A DNA stretch of 64,000 nt. Source: Strix aluco. Taxonomy: Eukaryota; Chordata; Aves; Strigiformes; Strigidae. The stretch is taken from NCBI RefSeq assembly GCF_031877795.1, contig NC_133971.1:17457171-17521170 (forward strand), read 5' to 3'. A program made the position numbers and the translations under genes. Positions 34,369 to 45,900 of this stretch are shown in pieces; position 1 is the stretch's first letter; each line of letters opens with the position of its first letter. The notes beneath the pieces are model-generated. The model did not search any database and was not told the DNA's origin. It saw only the letters and a program-made list of their open reading frames with translations.

Positions 34369-36717
34369 CTGTACCTCACTTTTCCACTGTCTAGGACTGG
34401 ATCCCTGCTACACACGTGAAATGGAAAGGATGGCTGGTCTTCAACTGCTGCCATATCCCATGGCTCCTGGCAGCAGAGTTGGTGGCAGATTTGGCTGAAG
34501 ACAATCATCAAATGATTTAGGTTGTTTTGACTGTTTAGACTGGTTGCTCAGAGATAAGAAGGGAAGTTAAAGCACAAGTATAGGTCACACATGCCTATGT
34601 GTTACAGCATATAAATATGTATCCGGGGAATCAGATATTAAAAAATAGCCAAAATCTCACATGTTAATTTATACCTTCACAATAAAATCTATTATTCCAC
34701 AGGTAACTTCTAGCAAGGAAACCCTGTGACTACCCTGGACTGGCAGATGATGTATCTGAATTACTTGTTAATTGAATGCATTTTCATATTTCTATAAAAG
34801 GAGGTACTGATTGCTTCCTCAGGCTTTTGAAACAGGGCCAAATTCTGATGTTCTTATAAGGCAGTTCGGTATATTTCCTTGATCTTAGGAAAGATCTTTT
34901 CACATGAGCTTCAGCTTTCCACCTCTCTGGCCTCTGTCTCTTGAGAGAGGAAGGACTATTAGATACATACAAAAAGAAAGAGAGTCCAAGAGGACAGTCT
35001 ATATTGAAAAGAAAGGCAGGACAGGTCAATGGAACAGGTGAGGCAAGATGCTATGTAGGCAAGTTTTTGAAGAAAAGTGAGAGAAGAGATCTCGATAGCT
35101 AGGTGAGAATATGTCAACATGGACTAAGCACAAAGGGAAGGAGCTTCCTCTCCTGAACAAGGAGGAATGTCCCAGATAAATCCAGCAAACAGCACTGAAC
35201 TCTATCTACAAAACCACTGTCACTTCTACCCTAATTACAACTTCTGTCATGATATAGTCAAACTCAGCTTGTTGCAAAGCACTGAAATAGACTACATGGA
35301 AGTTGAGGCAAGCAGACAGCATGGCAAACAGACTCTTTTGTTAGTCTCAGTTTCCTTTTCTCCATGTTCAACAGGAGTTTAAATGTACCTGTAGTCCCTC
35401 TGAATTCGGGTGTCCTCTGTGCATGTCTGCACTCTCACCTGGTGCACGTGAAGATAAAACTCAAGGAACTATGTCAGCTTGTACCAGCTGAAAACATAGC
35501 CAGATCTCTAAGACAATTTGTGTGTGTGTTGAGGTCCATTCACATTTGAAATGGCTGAGTGTAACATTTTGAGTGATAGGATCATGGCATAAATCAGTCA
35601 GGGATGAAAATCTACACTACTCTTTTCTTGTCTCTCACGACTTAATGAATGTAACCTGAACATTGTTTCAGACAGCTCAGTGGAGATTCTCAATACAAAG
35701 CTGAGATCTAGGACCCAATCAGACAAGTGGAAATGTGGACGGCATACATCTCTAAACACAAAATCCAAAGGCATAGCCTTCTTTCTTGTCCCAAGCTACT
35801 CCAGCCACAATACTTTGCCTAATATAATAGCGGGTAAAGAAACAGAGGCATTTCAGAGGCAGAGAAGGAGACCAGCAACATGGAAACATGCCAGTGTGTA
35901 AATGTTTTCGAAACTAGCAATAGGGAGGTGAACATAAAGGACAAAAAAAAAAAAGTGTTATACTGGAGGGAGACTGCTAGGCAGAACCCTTATCTTTTCT
36001 CACAAAGGCAGAGATGTTAAAGAGTAGAAGCAAAATCTATGGCAATTCTTCTCCCAACGCATCATTGGAAAACTTCTCGAGATGGAGCTTTGCATGCTCC
36101 AAAATTGCACAAGGCTGGAGTAGTGAAACTATCCAGTTTAGTGTCATGGCAAGAAACTGGAGGTCTTTTCAAGCTTCATGGTTTTACATTGCAAACCACC
36201 CACAGTCTGTTTGTGATGAGACCTTCTCACAAGCAGGTCTTTCTTCCCTGCCTCAACGTTTCTTCCCGTGGCTTTGCCATCGATTGCAGCGCACAGGCCG
36301 TCGTGGTGCGACGCTGAAGTGCGACCATCTCTCTGATGCACGTTTGCCACCTGCAGCGCTGCAGAGGAGCTCGTTTCTCATTCTCCAGCGCTCACCTGAA
36401 CCTACGCGCCCTGTGCGTAACTCGCACCCGGTAGGAGCGGGGACACCTCAGGACAAGCTGAGGCCTCCCCAGAAACGCCGGGGAAGGGGCAGCGTGCGGC
36501 GGCCCTAAGGGCGGGCCGCGGGCGTGAGGGCAGCCGGCTCCGGCGTCCCCTCAGGGCGGGCAGCGCGGGGCCGCGCCGCGGCCGGCAGGCGGCAGCGCGG
36601 CGCCGCCCGGCGAGGCCCTGACGGGGCACCGCCCCCCCCCCGCCCCAACCCCGCCGCCGCCGCCTCGGGCGGAAGCGAGGGCGAGCGGCCGCCGGTGCCG
36701 CGCCGCGAGGAGCGGGC

Positions 36718-36913
36718 ATGGCGGACGGGACGCGCTCGCTACGCGGCGGCAGCCCGGCCTCCAGCCCGGTGCTGGGCGGGCGCGGCCGCGCCGCGGTGGT
36801 GGCGGGGAGCAGCCCGCCGGGCCACGGCTTCCGCAGGGTGACCCTCACCAAGCCCACCTTCTGCCACTACTGCACCGACTTCATCTGGGGGCTGGCCGGC
36901 TACCAGTGCGAGG
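36718..36913 (+). CDS. DGKQ: DGKQ-like exon 1 (residues 1-65 plus one base)
   Basis: The ATG at 36718 opens 65 codons ending TAC CAG TGC GAG G, followed by the donor GTAAGG. The first ~35 residues are Gly/Ser/Ala/Pro-rich and look disordered. From H36 the first half of the C1 domain begins. The start lies in a CpG island, as expected for a first exon. The open frame runs on into the intron, so a simple ORF call would overextend it. Confidence 0.88.
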
Positions 36914-39900
36914 GTAAGGGTGCGGGGGGTGCGGGGGGTGCGGGGGGGCGGCCGGGCGGGTGTCGGTACTGCGGGACCTGCTGGGAACGACCGCCGCGTC
37001 CTGGGCGAGGTGGGCGGGGGGAAGGACAAACTGAAACATTTCTAGAAATAGTGCTAATAAAAATAATCTAAAAATCATAATAATAATAAATTCCAATAAT
37101 AAAGGTAATACATTCTACTGAAAAAATCTAAGAATAGTAATAATGAAGATTGCAGTAATAATAGTAAAGTCTAACAATAAAGTCTAATGACAACAATAAT
37201 GCGAAAATTACTAATAACAAATTCTAAAAATAAAAAAGTCTAAAAACAATAATCCTAAAAAGTCTACTATTAATAAATTATAATAATAACAACTTCTAAC
37301 AACATTAATACTAAAAATCGAGCATTAATAACAATAATAATTTTTTTAAATTCCAACAGCAATAATTCTAATAAAAATATAATAATAACGTCTATCAATA
37401 ATAATAATAGTAATTATTCTGGTAATAATAATAAAAATTCTAACTATAATAATAAAAAATCGGAGGTGCGGCAGTGCCCAGTCCCGTGTGGTGACACGGG
37501 TGTTTGCCGTGATCCAGCGCTGCTCCTGTCCATGCTGGGATGGACCCTCTGCGAGCCACCAGCCACCCTGGCAGGTGCCCACCAGGCTGGTCGGTGGCTC
37601 GCAGCACAGCCATCCCGGGGGTGCCCTTAGGTGCTGAAATGCGTGATGGTGTGGAGGAGCTGCAACCTGCGTGGAGTTTGGACCTTTTAAACCTGGGCTG
37701 ATGCCAGGGAGGGGAGAAGGAGTCCGTAGGTCTCCTTGCCAGCCGACCCCCACGGCAGCTGAGGTTCCTGGAGGCGGTGAAATTATGGCTTGTTCTGATG
37801 CAGCGAAATCAAGCAGTGTTGTAGGGAAAAGAGGGGTTCTCCGTGTCCTGTTTTTAAAAAAGAAACCACCCCAAAACCCACACCTTGCTGACTTCTTGAG
37901 CTCATGCAGCCCAGGCGGCTTGGGTTGCATCTCCAGAGGAGTCGGGTTGTACAAGAGAGCCTCGTTGTTCAGGTGGTATCAAACAAGGCCGTGGGTGTAA
38001 AGCAAGTACCCTGCAGTTCTTGAAATAGCTCCTGCTTTTTGTCGTCGTTGTGGGTGAAGAGGGTGTGGGATTAAGTTGGGTGAAAGTCATGTTCCTGTGT
38101 GGTGCAAAAAAGTCTTGCGGGAACAGTTTTGTATTTGTTTAAAACTTTGCTGGGAGATGTGTAATTCTGTCAGCATAGCAGAAAGTCACTGCCTGCCTTA
38201 ACAGCAAAAAACCCCAAACTTGAGTGAAAATTTCTTAAGTTGTGAAATGCACAAAGCTAGTCTTTTATGGTTTTTTATTATATCACTGACTTAAATAAAG
38301 GCAAATTATTGGAGTCCCAAAAGTGGGCATTTAAGTGCCATTTTTGTTACTCGAAGAGCTGAGTGACTTTGGTATGTTAACAGGTAAGAAAATGTGAAAG
38401 GCTTTTGTCCAGGATGTCTCACTTTTTTTTCTATTCACATACTGCATACCTAAAGGTAGTGCATAGCTGTAACTTGAATTTAGGGTCTTTTCCTAGTTTG
38501 AAAACTGCACTGACAGTTTGTGGTCTTGGAATTCTCTTTCCCCTTTGGCTTTTCAGGCTGAATTCTGGGTAAGGATCGTTAGCACCACTGTCTAATGACT
38601 GTGTGCTAGCTAATGAGGCGCTTGCAAGCCGTGCTGTTACCTCTCTTAAACCTACATCTGAAACCTCCACCTCAAACAAGTCATGTGTGAGGGGTAATGA
38701 GAGAGATAAAGATACTCTTGGTCTCTAGTAGCTGTAATATTCCCTGTTCAAAATGTGAGGGAAAATCTTGGTCATGTCACCTGGCACATCAGTGTCTCCT
38801 CCTTTGGGTGATGAACTGATTTTTTTTTTTTTTTGTTCATTTGTTTTCAACCAGCTATGCTCAGTGTCATGTTTGTCTTTTCCAACGACTTACCGCTAAA
38901 CAACAAATTTCAAAAATACCTGATGGGTCATTTGCTGATGGTGGCTGCTTTTGACAGTCATGTGTACACCCTTGTACCTTGTTGAATAGCTTGACGGCTC
39001 ATTCTTTCATTTATTTAATGAATGTTAATATGGTTTCTTGAATGATAAGTAAATTCCATTTAATAATTACCTCCTTGGCACATTTGCTTTAATTAGTGGA
39101 GTTTGATCATTATTCTTTAGGAAGTAATAAAATGGTGACCTCTAGGAGTGCCAGGGTGATTAAAAATAAAAAATTAACCCATCAGTTTTTAGCAAAGAAA
39201 ATGTTTGCAGTAGACTGGGAAAACTTGGCAGATAATTGCTATCTACTTTTTCTTCTCCTCAGAAAGGCTTGCAGTTGTAATTGCAGCAGAGCTTATGTCG
39301 TCGTTTGGACTCCTTTTGATAAACCACCTACAGGCTTCAAAATGAAGCCATCAAGTGGCAGTTTTCTAGGTGAATGCAGTGGTTGCTGTTCCAAATCTGT
39401 GGGCTCAGGTGTTCAGCCTCCTGATGGTATTTGTGCTGACATTCCCTTAAGCTGGTCTTGACCAAAAGAGAAAGTTTCCAAACCTTGAAGGTAACTGAGT
39501 GTGCTGATGGTAAGACTCCCATCAGTTAATGAAAGCAGGGAACAAAAAAAAAAGCTCCTGCCTATCATTATTTTGAGTACTTGTGTGGCCTAAATGACCT
39601 GGATTTGAGCTTTAATTCTGATCACACCTTTGACGCTTGGAAAATGGCATTTTCTGTATGTTGAATGATCAGGTGTATGGAGTTTTTCAGTAAACTTCTC
39701 AACTGCTCAGCAGACTGGCACATGCCTATGTGGCTTACAGCAGACTGGCACATGCCTATGTGGCTTACACGGCTGCGTAATAAAAATACAAGACAGTGTA
39801 ATGAATTCTTAACACATTTCTGGCAGTGCATGCCAAGATAAGTGGTCCTTCCCTTTTCTTCTTGTGGACTCTGAAAAACACATAGAAGAGATGCTCTGAT

Positions 39901-42900
39901 GCTCTCCATACAAGGCACAAAAGTGTCCTGGATCTAATCTCTCTGTTCTAAAGTAAGATTCTGCTTCCCTCTCCAGTTGAGGGCCAGTATTGCCATTGCC
40001 AGGACTGTACAGGACAGGAGCTACTCCTGGGGAGAATGCCAGCTCTCTTACTAGACTGGCGAGGTATTTTTATAAGCGAAAGGTTACAGGGAAGGCAGTA
40101 GTCTTCCTATGTGGATTTGATGTCCAGTTGGGACTGAAGATGTCACTGTATTAGGATTTTGTGCACATATTTATTGTAATCTCAGTCACCCAGGCTTGCA
40201 GCTGTGCTTTATTTTTTCTTTCTTTTTTTATTTTCCTCTGGAAATTTGTTTTCCATAAACCCTTTGTGAATGACTCTTTATTTTTCTTGCCACTTTACTC
40301 TTTGTAGCTGTCACTTCCTTTGATAAGTGTGTGTGTGTGAAAGAATAAATGATGTTTGGATTGTAACATGAACAATTACTCTCTTATATTGCTCTTGCTT
40401 TCCAAAGCCTGGTTATCTCAGTTTTGTGTGGGTTTAAATTTCCTCAGGCTTGGCATGGAAGAGGCAGTATAAGTGACTGGGTGTCTGTGCATGTGTGTGT
40501 GCATCTTAAAAATGAAAAATATTAAATATATGAAGTCTGTATAAGAAATAAAGAGAGTTGAGTTCTCATTGGTAGTGTGTGGAGGAACTGTTTCATACAC
40601 TAAAAAAACAGCTAGCAGATATTTTAATTCGGAGTTTGGATTCATTTTAGCCACCAGTAAATACATCTCTTTTCACAGTGCTTTTTTTTTTTCCATAAAA
40701 GACTTATAAAAGGTAGGAAGAATTGTGAATCTGTAGATATTGGGGACTACAAATATTTCCAGAGCTATAAATCTTTCTAATGTGAACTCAGTTTGGTTTA
40801 TTTTAGCCAAAGGTAAAATGCAGGGGATTTAGGTAATAACCAAGTTGATTAGCAAATTTAGCAGAATTGTTTAGCCAATTTTAGGTTCTTTATTTATATA
40901 TCTACCTGTTTCTATTCTTCATTAGAGCATTTATTGGAAGCTACTGTCAGGACCTTTTGGTATGTTTTGTGTCTGTTTCTGCTAAGGAAATGTCATTTGA
41001 GCAGTTAGGGTACTTGTGGTATGAAGGCACTAAGTCAAATAATCCTTTGGGTAATAGCATCCTTGTTTTCTGTTTTTGTGGTTTTGGAGGTTTTTTTGTT
41101 TGTTTTTTAGGCTTTCCATGCTAAGCAGAACCTCTAAACTTACTCCAAGATGCAGAAATCCTTGTTTCTCCTAATCAGGTTTAGATGTTGGCAGACAACA
41201 CTGCAGCTTTTCCAGAATAAAATGTAAATGGGTGAATTGGAGTTATGCTTATGCCATGAATCTCTGACTGAGCAAGACAGCCATAAAGCTGCTGTAATTC
41301 ATACAGGTATGTCCCAGACATGGGCAAGCCATGTTGTGCTTCATTGGTGTAGGAGGTGTTCAGCCAGCATCTCTGCAGCAGTCTGGGAATGCGTATTCTG
41401 GACATGTTTTGAATGGAGTCTACTCCATTTAAGGACTGTTCTAAATAATTGGAGTCAGATAGGAAAGGTGTGTTTCAGTTTAAAGCTGGGAGTTACACCA
41501 ACAGGGAGCTTGTGTCTGTAGGGTTATGGAAATAGTAGCAGGGAATGAAGGAATGAGGAGCAGTCCCCTTGAACTCTCATCCTTTCTAGTTAGTTCTGGT
41601 TTTCGGACAGGCAGCTGGAACATCCTTGACCCTGCTGATTTTGTTCAGCTCAGTTTTGAAGGAAGTGAATGATGTATGAGATTCCCCAGAAAGTTTTAAT
41701 GCTTGCAGTCCAAAAGGAAAACAAATTCTTCCTTCTGATGAGCTTGGCTTGCTTTTGGTGCATTTTGAATTAAAAATAAAAGCTGCAAGAAGGTAAAACC
41801 ACAGTAAAATCATGCTTCTATCCCACAATCAGCTTGAATTTTTATGACTTGGTGGCTTTACTCTTTAGTAGGTTCCTTGTCAGTGGTGGGGCCTTTCCAT
41901 GCAACAGTCAGATTTTTGATGTCGCGATGCAGTGTGAGTTTGTGGTTGAGATGTTGTTGAGTGGATGTGACTTTGCTGCATTTAAAACTTAGATTGGGCT
42001 ATGTGACTCTGCATCCATCTTGGGAACAAACACAAAGACTGTCAAAAAAGAAAAAAACACACCAAAAGACACACACCGAAAGAAACCCTGACACAAATTT
42101 AGCTGGGTTCTGGTCAAGCTGAAACGTATGTTGCATAAAATGTTTGGAGTGTTGACTGACACACTGGAAGATGCAATTTACTGGTCTGGATTTGAAGGAT
42201 AATCCATTCTGTACTGAAGTGAATTTACACTTTTCTCTGCCTGCCTCTGACACTGGAGGAAAATATCATTGTTACCATCAGTGATGCAGAGGAAAGGACA
42301 GGGAGCTTTGTGAGAATGCACACAGCTTTGTAGCTGGAAGCTATATTTTGTGTTGATGGTGTTATCCCAGATTTCAGTCCAGAAACTCAATTAGGTAGTA
42401 AATAACTTACCGCAGAAAGTGCTAAAGCCAGTAATCCAATACCAGGCTTTGCACAGCACTTTCATATATCGTCTGAGTTACTGCCTGAGTCTGACTTGGT
42501 GATAAACGATGAAAGTGATAAAAGTGCTCATCAATCTGTCATAGTGTGGAGTGGCTGCAGCTGGTACTCTGCAGGTTTCCTTTCTAGATGATCTTTCATC
42601 TAATATTGCTTAGACCTAATATGTTCATGTGTTCCTTGGCTATCTTCTAGGCTAATACCCTCCTGTTCTTTTCATCTTGCACAAAATTTTCAGTCTTCCT
42701 CTAGTAAGTTTCCCATGGAGCATCGTTCTTCCAGTGCTGTGCTAAAGGTCTAAAAAGACTTTTATTCTTTCTTGCAGTTGTGTGGGAGGTAAATGCCTGA
42801 CTAGTTATTTCTTTTTGATAAACAAAGGACATTGAACTCTAAGGCTTTCCCCATAAAACATTTTCTAAGCACTGTACTGAGCCATGTAACGATATTTTCT

Positions 42901-45900
42901 TTAAAATTTGTCTAGTGTTTAAATCAGAAGTGACCTCAGTACTTCATGGGTGGAGAAGCACTTGCCTGTTCCTGTTTTCTGTGTTGTTTGCATACAGTAG
43001 CTCTGTGTTTCCCCCTGGTTCAGGTTTGGTTTCTTTTTGGGAACCAGTACATTTTGGTAACACCTCCCCTTTCTCTAGAGATGGTGTGCATTCCTTTTTT
43101 ATAGATGTAGAAGTTTCTATTAAAATGGGATGTAGTGCATCTTACTCAGTAGTGCACATCTTTGTGTGTGATTACTGTCCTTCAGCTTTAGTCATCAGCA
43201 ATTTTTTTAGTAGTGATGCTAATTTTATTTCAGTGTTTTCCTGGTAATGTTAGACAGTATCCTGGGGTTTTCCATGTGAAATAACCCCATTAAGCAACCA
43301 CTTTGCATTGACAATTGCTTTATAAAAGGGATGTGTTATGTACAATGGCCATTTATTACCCAAGTGTAGATGCTGATCTTGAGGAGGGGTTTCCTGCTTA
43401 TGGTGCCATGGAAGATGACATGCAGGTTTTTTAGTTTTCATTCTCCTCTTGGCGGTTTGTAAAGAATGTTTCTGTTAATCCCCCACTTTTCTGGGGTCCC
43501 TGGATGACCTTTGCTTTTTGGTTATGTCACTATTTTCTTCCAGAGTTGTTTCTAACACTGCATTTCGTGAGCTCAAACTGCCTTCCTTCTGGGCTACTTG
43601 CTGCACACTAGGTCCATCCTGAGCTGTCTCAGGAAAATCCCTTTGGTGGAACTGCTTTTGCAACACTGGGATACATCTCAATACTAGGAAGTTATTGAAA
43701 ACAGGTGACTAAGTTACATTCATGTATTTAATTTGACTCAGCTCCAATGCAGGAAGAACAGGATGTATGTACGGCATATAGACCTTTCTAAAGGATAAAA
43801 TAGTATGTGCTGATCGCTTTCTGTTCTTTTTTTTCCCCCCAGCCTTTTTGTGTAATAGCATCTTTCAGTTTTAAGAGAAGCCTGTTAGGAAACACTCCCA
43901 AACAGAAAGCAAAAACTAACATTTGTATATCATGATGTGATAAGGTATTCAGTGGAAGTGTACTTCTTCTTTTCTAGGTGTGCCACCACAGTATTCTTCC
44001 TTTTAAACTACATTGTTGCCTGCTTTTTTCTCGCTTGTGGAAGTCTGTTATTTGCTAGAGTACAGTCAACTCCTAATTTCACTTCCTGTTTTTATTTGCT
44101 TGGCTCTGGAAGAATGTGGATGTGTGCATGTGTGTGTATATATATTCATACATATCTATTCACTTACATGTATACACATTAAGAACACATGTATTTGTAT
44201 TTTTATATATGTTTGCTTTTTCCCTGTTTAAAATTGAATACGAGTGATTTACTCAGAATTATGTTTAGGATTATGAATGTAATATGCTGATATCACTCAC
44301 CTGCTTGGCTTCTTTTTAAATACCACTTGTATGATATAAATGTCATGCCACTTGCTATGTAAAAATAACGTTGTTTAAGATCTAAAGCAACTAATAGTGA
44401 GAATAAAAATCACTGTATTTGACCACAGTTTAACCTGTCCCTGGAGGTTTTACATACAGAAGACTGCTAGAGCCATTCTGAATACTTTGCTAAACAGATG
44501 TGCTTGGGAGAAACTGAATTATTTGAACTTCAGGTGTTAAAATAGGAGCAGTGTGTTGTTCTGCAGGGTAGTATTAGATTACAGTGGCTAGGAAATAGGA
44601 CTTCTAGTTTAAGTGCAAGAATATGTAGCCAAAAAAATCTCTGTTCCTCATTGCATTTCTTTCTCCTTGGCAGAATGTGTCACATTTTAGTGTTTTGGTT
44701 TGTTATGATGTAATTCAGGAAATGAGTCTGTCCTTTTTCTGCAGTACTTTCTCTACAGCCTGTAGAGATAAGAACTGGTACACCTTGTTAACCAGTGAGC
44801 GTAGGAGTACTCTGCTAACCAGTTCCTTAAGTGTTTCAAACAAAAATACTTCCTCAGTGCTGAAATCATTGCATGGTTGGGAGCTTCAAAAGAAGGCAGA
44901 AGAATACTAGGAAATTGCTAAGATTCCTCTGAGCATGGAGAGGGCATGAGGGAAGGATCTGAACATAAAGTGAAAAGGCTAGTCCCGTTTGAAACTGTGG
45001 ATGCTCTCTTTCAGAATAAAAAATGCCTTTTGTGAGATGAAAGATTTTCATCAGAATCTAGTTAGGATGCCAGAGTGAGTGTAAATCATCGCACATACAA
45101 ATTTGCATGGGAAACTGATTAGGACTAGCAATCCTGGAATGTATCTGCTATAGAAAGAAGCCCTTAGACTTGAAACAAAGGTGTGGGCTGAGTAGCATGA
45201 CCTAGGGAAAACTGCTTTTTCACATTTAAACCTCTTCTCAAAACAATGTTGATATGGAGGAGTAGAAAACCTGATTTCAAACTTCTTGGATATTCACAAA
45301 TATTTAGAGAATTTTAAACTCTCAAGACACTTTTGCAAGTTGATGCACAAATTTTGGGTGGCTGCAGATGCCGTTGGATATACTGGTGGGGTAGTACTGC
45401 ACTGGGACAGTTATGCCTGGCAGGCGCGCATGTGAGCTGTGAGCAGTGTGTCTGGCTCATTGCTGAAGAGTTGTCATTGGTGGTAATAGCAGCCCTTCTA
45501 GAAAGTAATCACAACCCTTTTATCCTAGAAGGGGTTGAAAAACCCCTTGAGGAAAATGGTGCCCGCAGTTATGTTTGATGGTCCAACCCTTTGTCCTGAT
45601 GATGGGGAGACTTAACTCTGCAAATGTAAGATGCTGAGTGAAAAACAGAGCATGTGATCCAAAAGGAGGAGGTGTGAAAGAAGTGAGGTGATCTTAAAAA
45701 CAAATGAAGAGATTCCTGTTTTGATTTCTGTGTCATTGAGTTACATGCCTGTAGTTTCTCTTACCAAGAAGAGAAGGTAATTGGTGCCGCATATTCCCAA
45801 GAGCAGCTGGGACTATCAGACGTCCCCAGCCGAATCATTTTTCAGAAATAGGCCAAAGTAGGAGGTAAAAATACTGTAATGTTAAAAATACCTTTCAAAA

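Larger units (their letters stand above)
20350..36400. other. Intergenic region between ACO1 and the DGKQ-like gene
   Basis: About 16 kb with no recognisable gene. It contains, in order, LTR-like elements at 22092 and 27011, CR1 pieces at 23840, 31293 and 32659, and a hAT element at 33621. Open frames here are short, lack homology I can see, and have no splice-linked partners; the 156-residue frame at 32801-33271 is the longest and is unconvincing. Confidence 0.7.
36400..37020. promoter_or_regulatory. CpG island promoter and exon 1 region of the DGKQ-like gene
   Basis: Very GC- and CpG-rich DNA starts near 36400 and ends abruptly near 37020. It contains the start codon of the DGKQ-like gene. 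No TATA box is evident upstream of 36718. Several long overlapping open frames on both strands (for example 36402-36857 minus) are products of GC richness. Confidence 0.75.

Noticed and set aside
36014..36508. 164-residue open frame on plus before the DGKQ-like start
   Set aside because: It is not in frame with the kinase, has no recognisable domain, and its second half is GC-island sequence.
36402..36857. 151-residue open frame on the minus strand over the DGKQ-like exon
   Set aside because: It is Arg/Ala/Pro-rich text from CpG-island composition, opposite a real exon, and resembles no protein family.
37346..37954. 202-residue open frame, the longest in the window
   Set aside because: Its end is a run of Ile/Arg/Tyr from the TAA-rich tract and the rest lies in intron DNA; no domain is visible.
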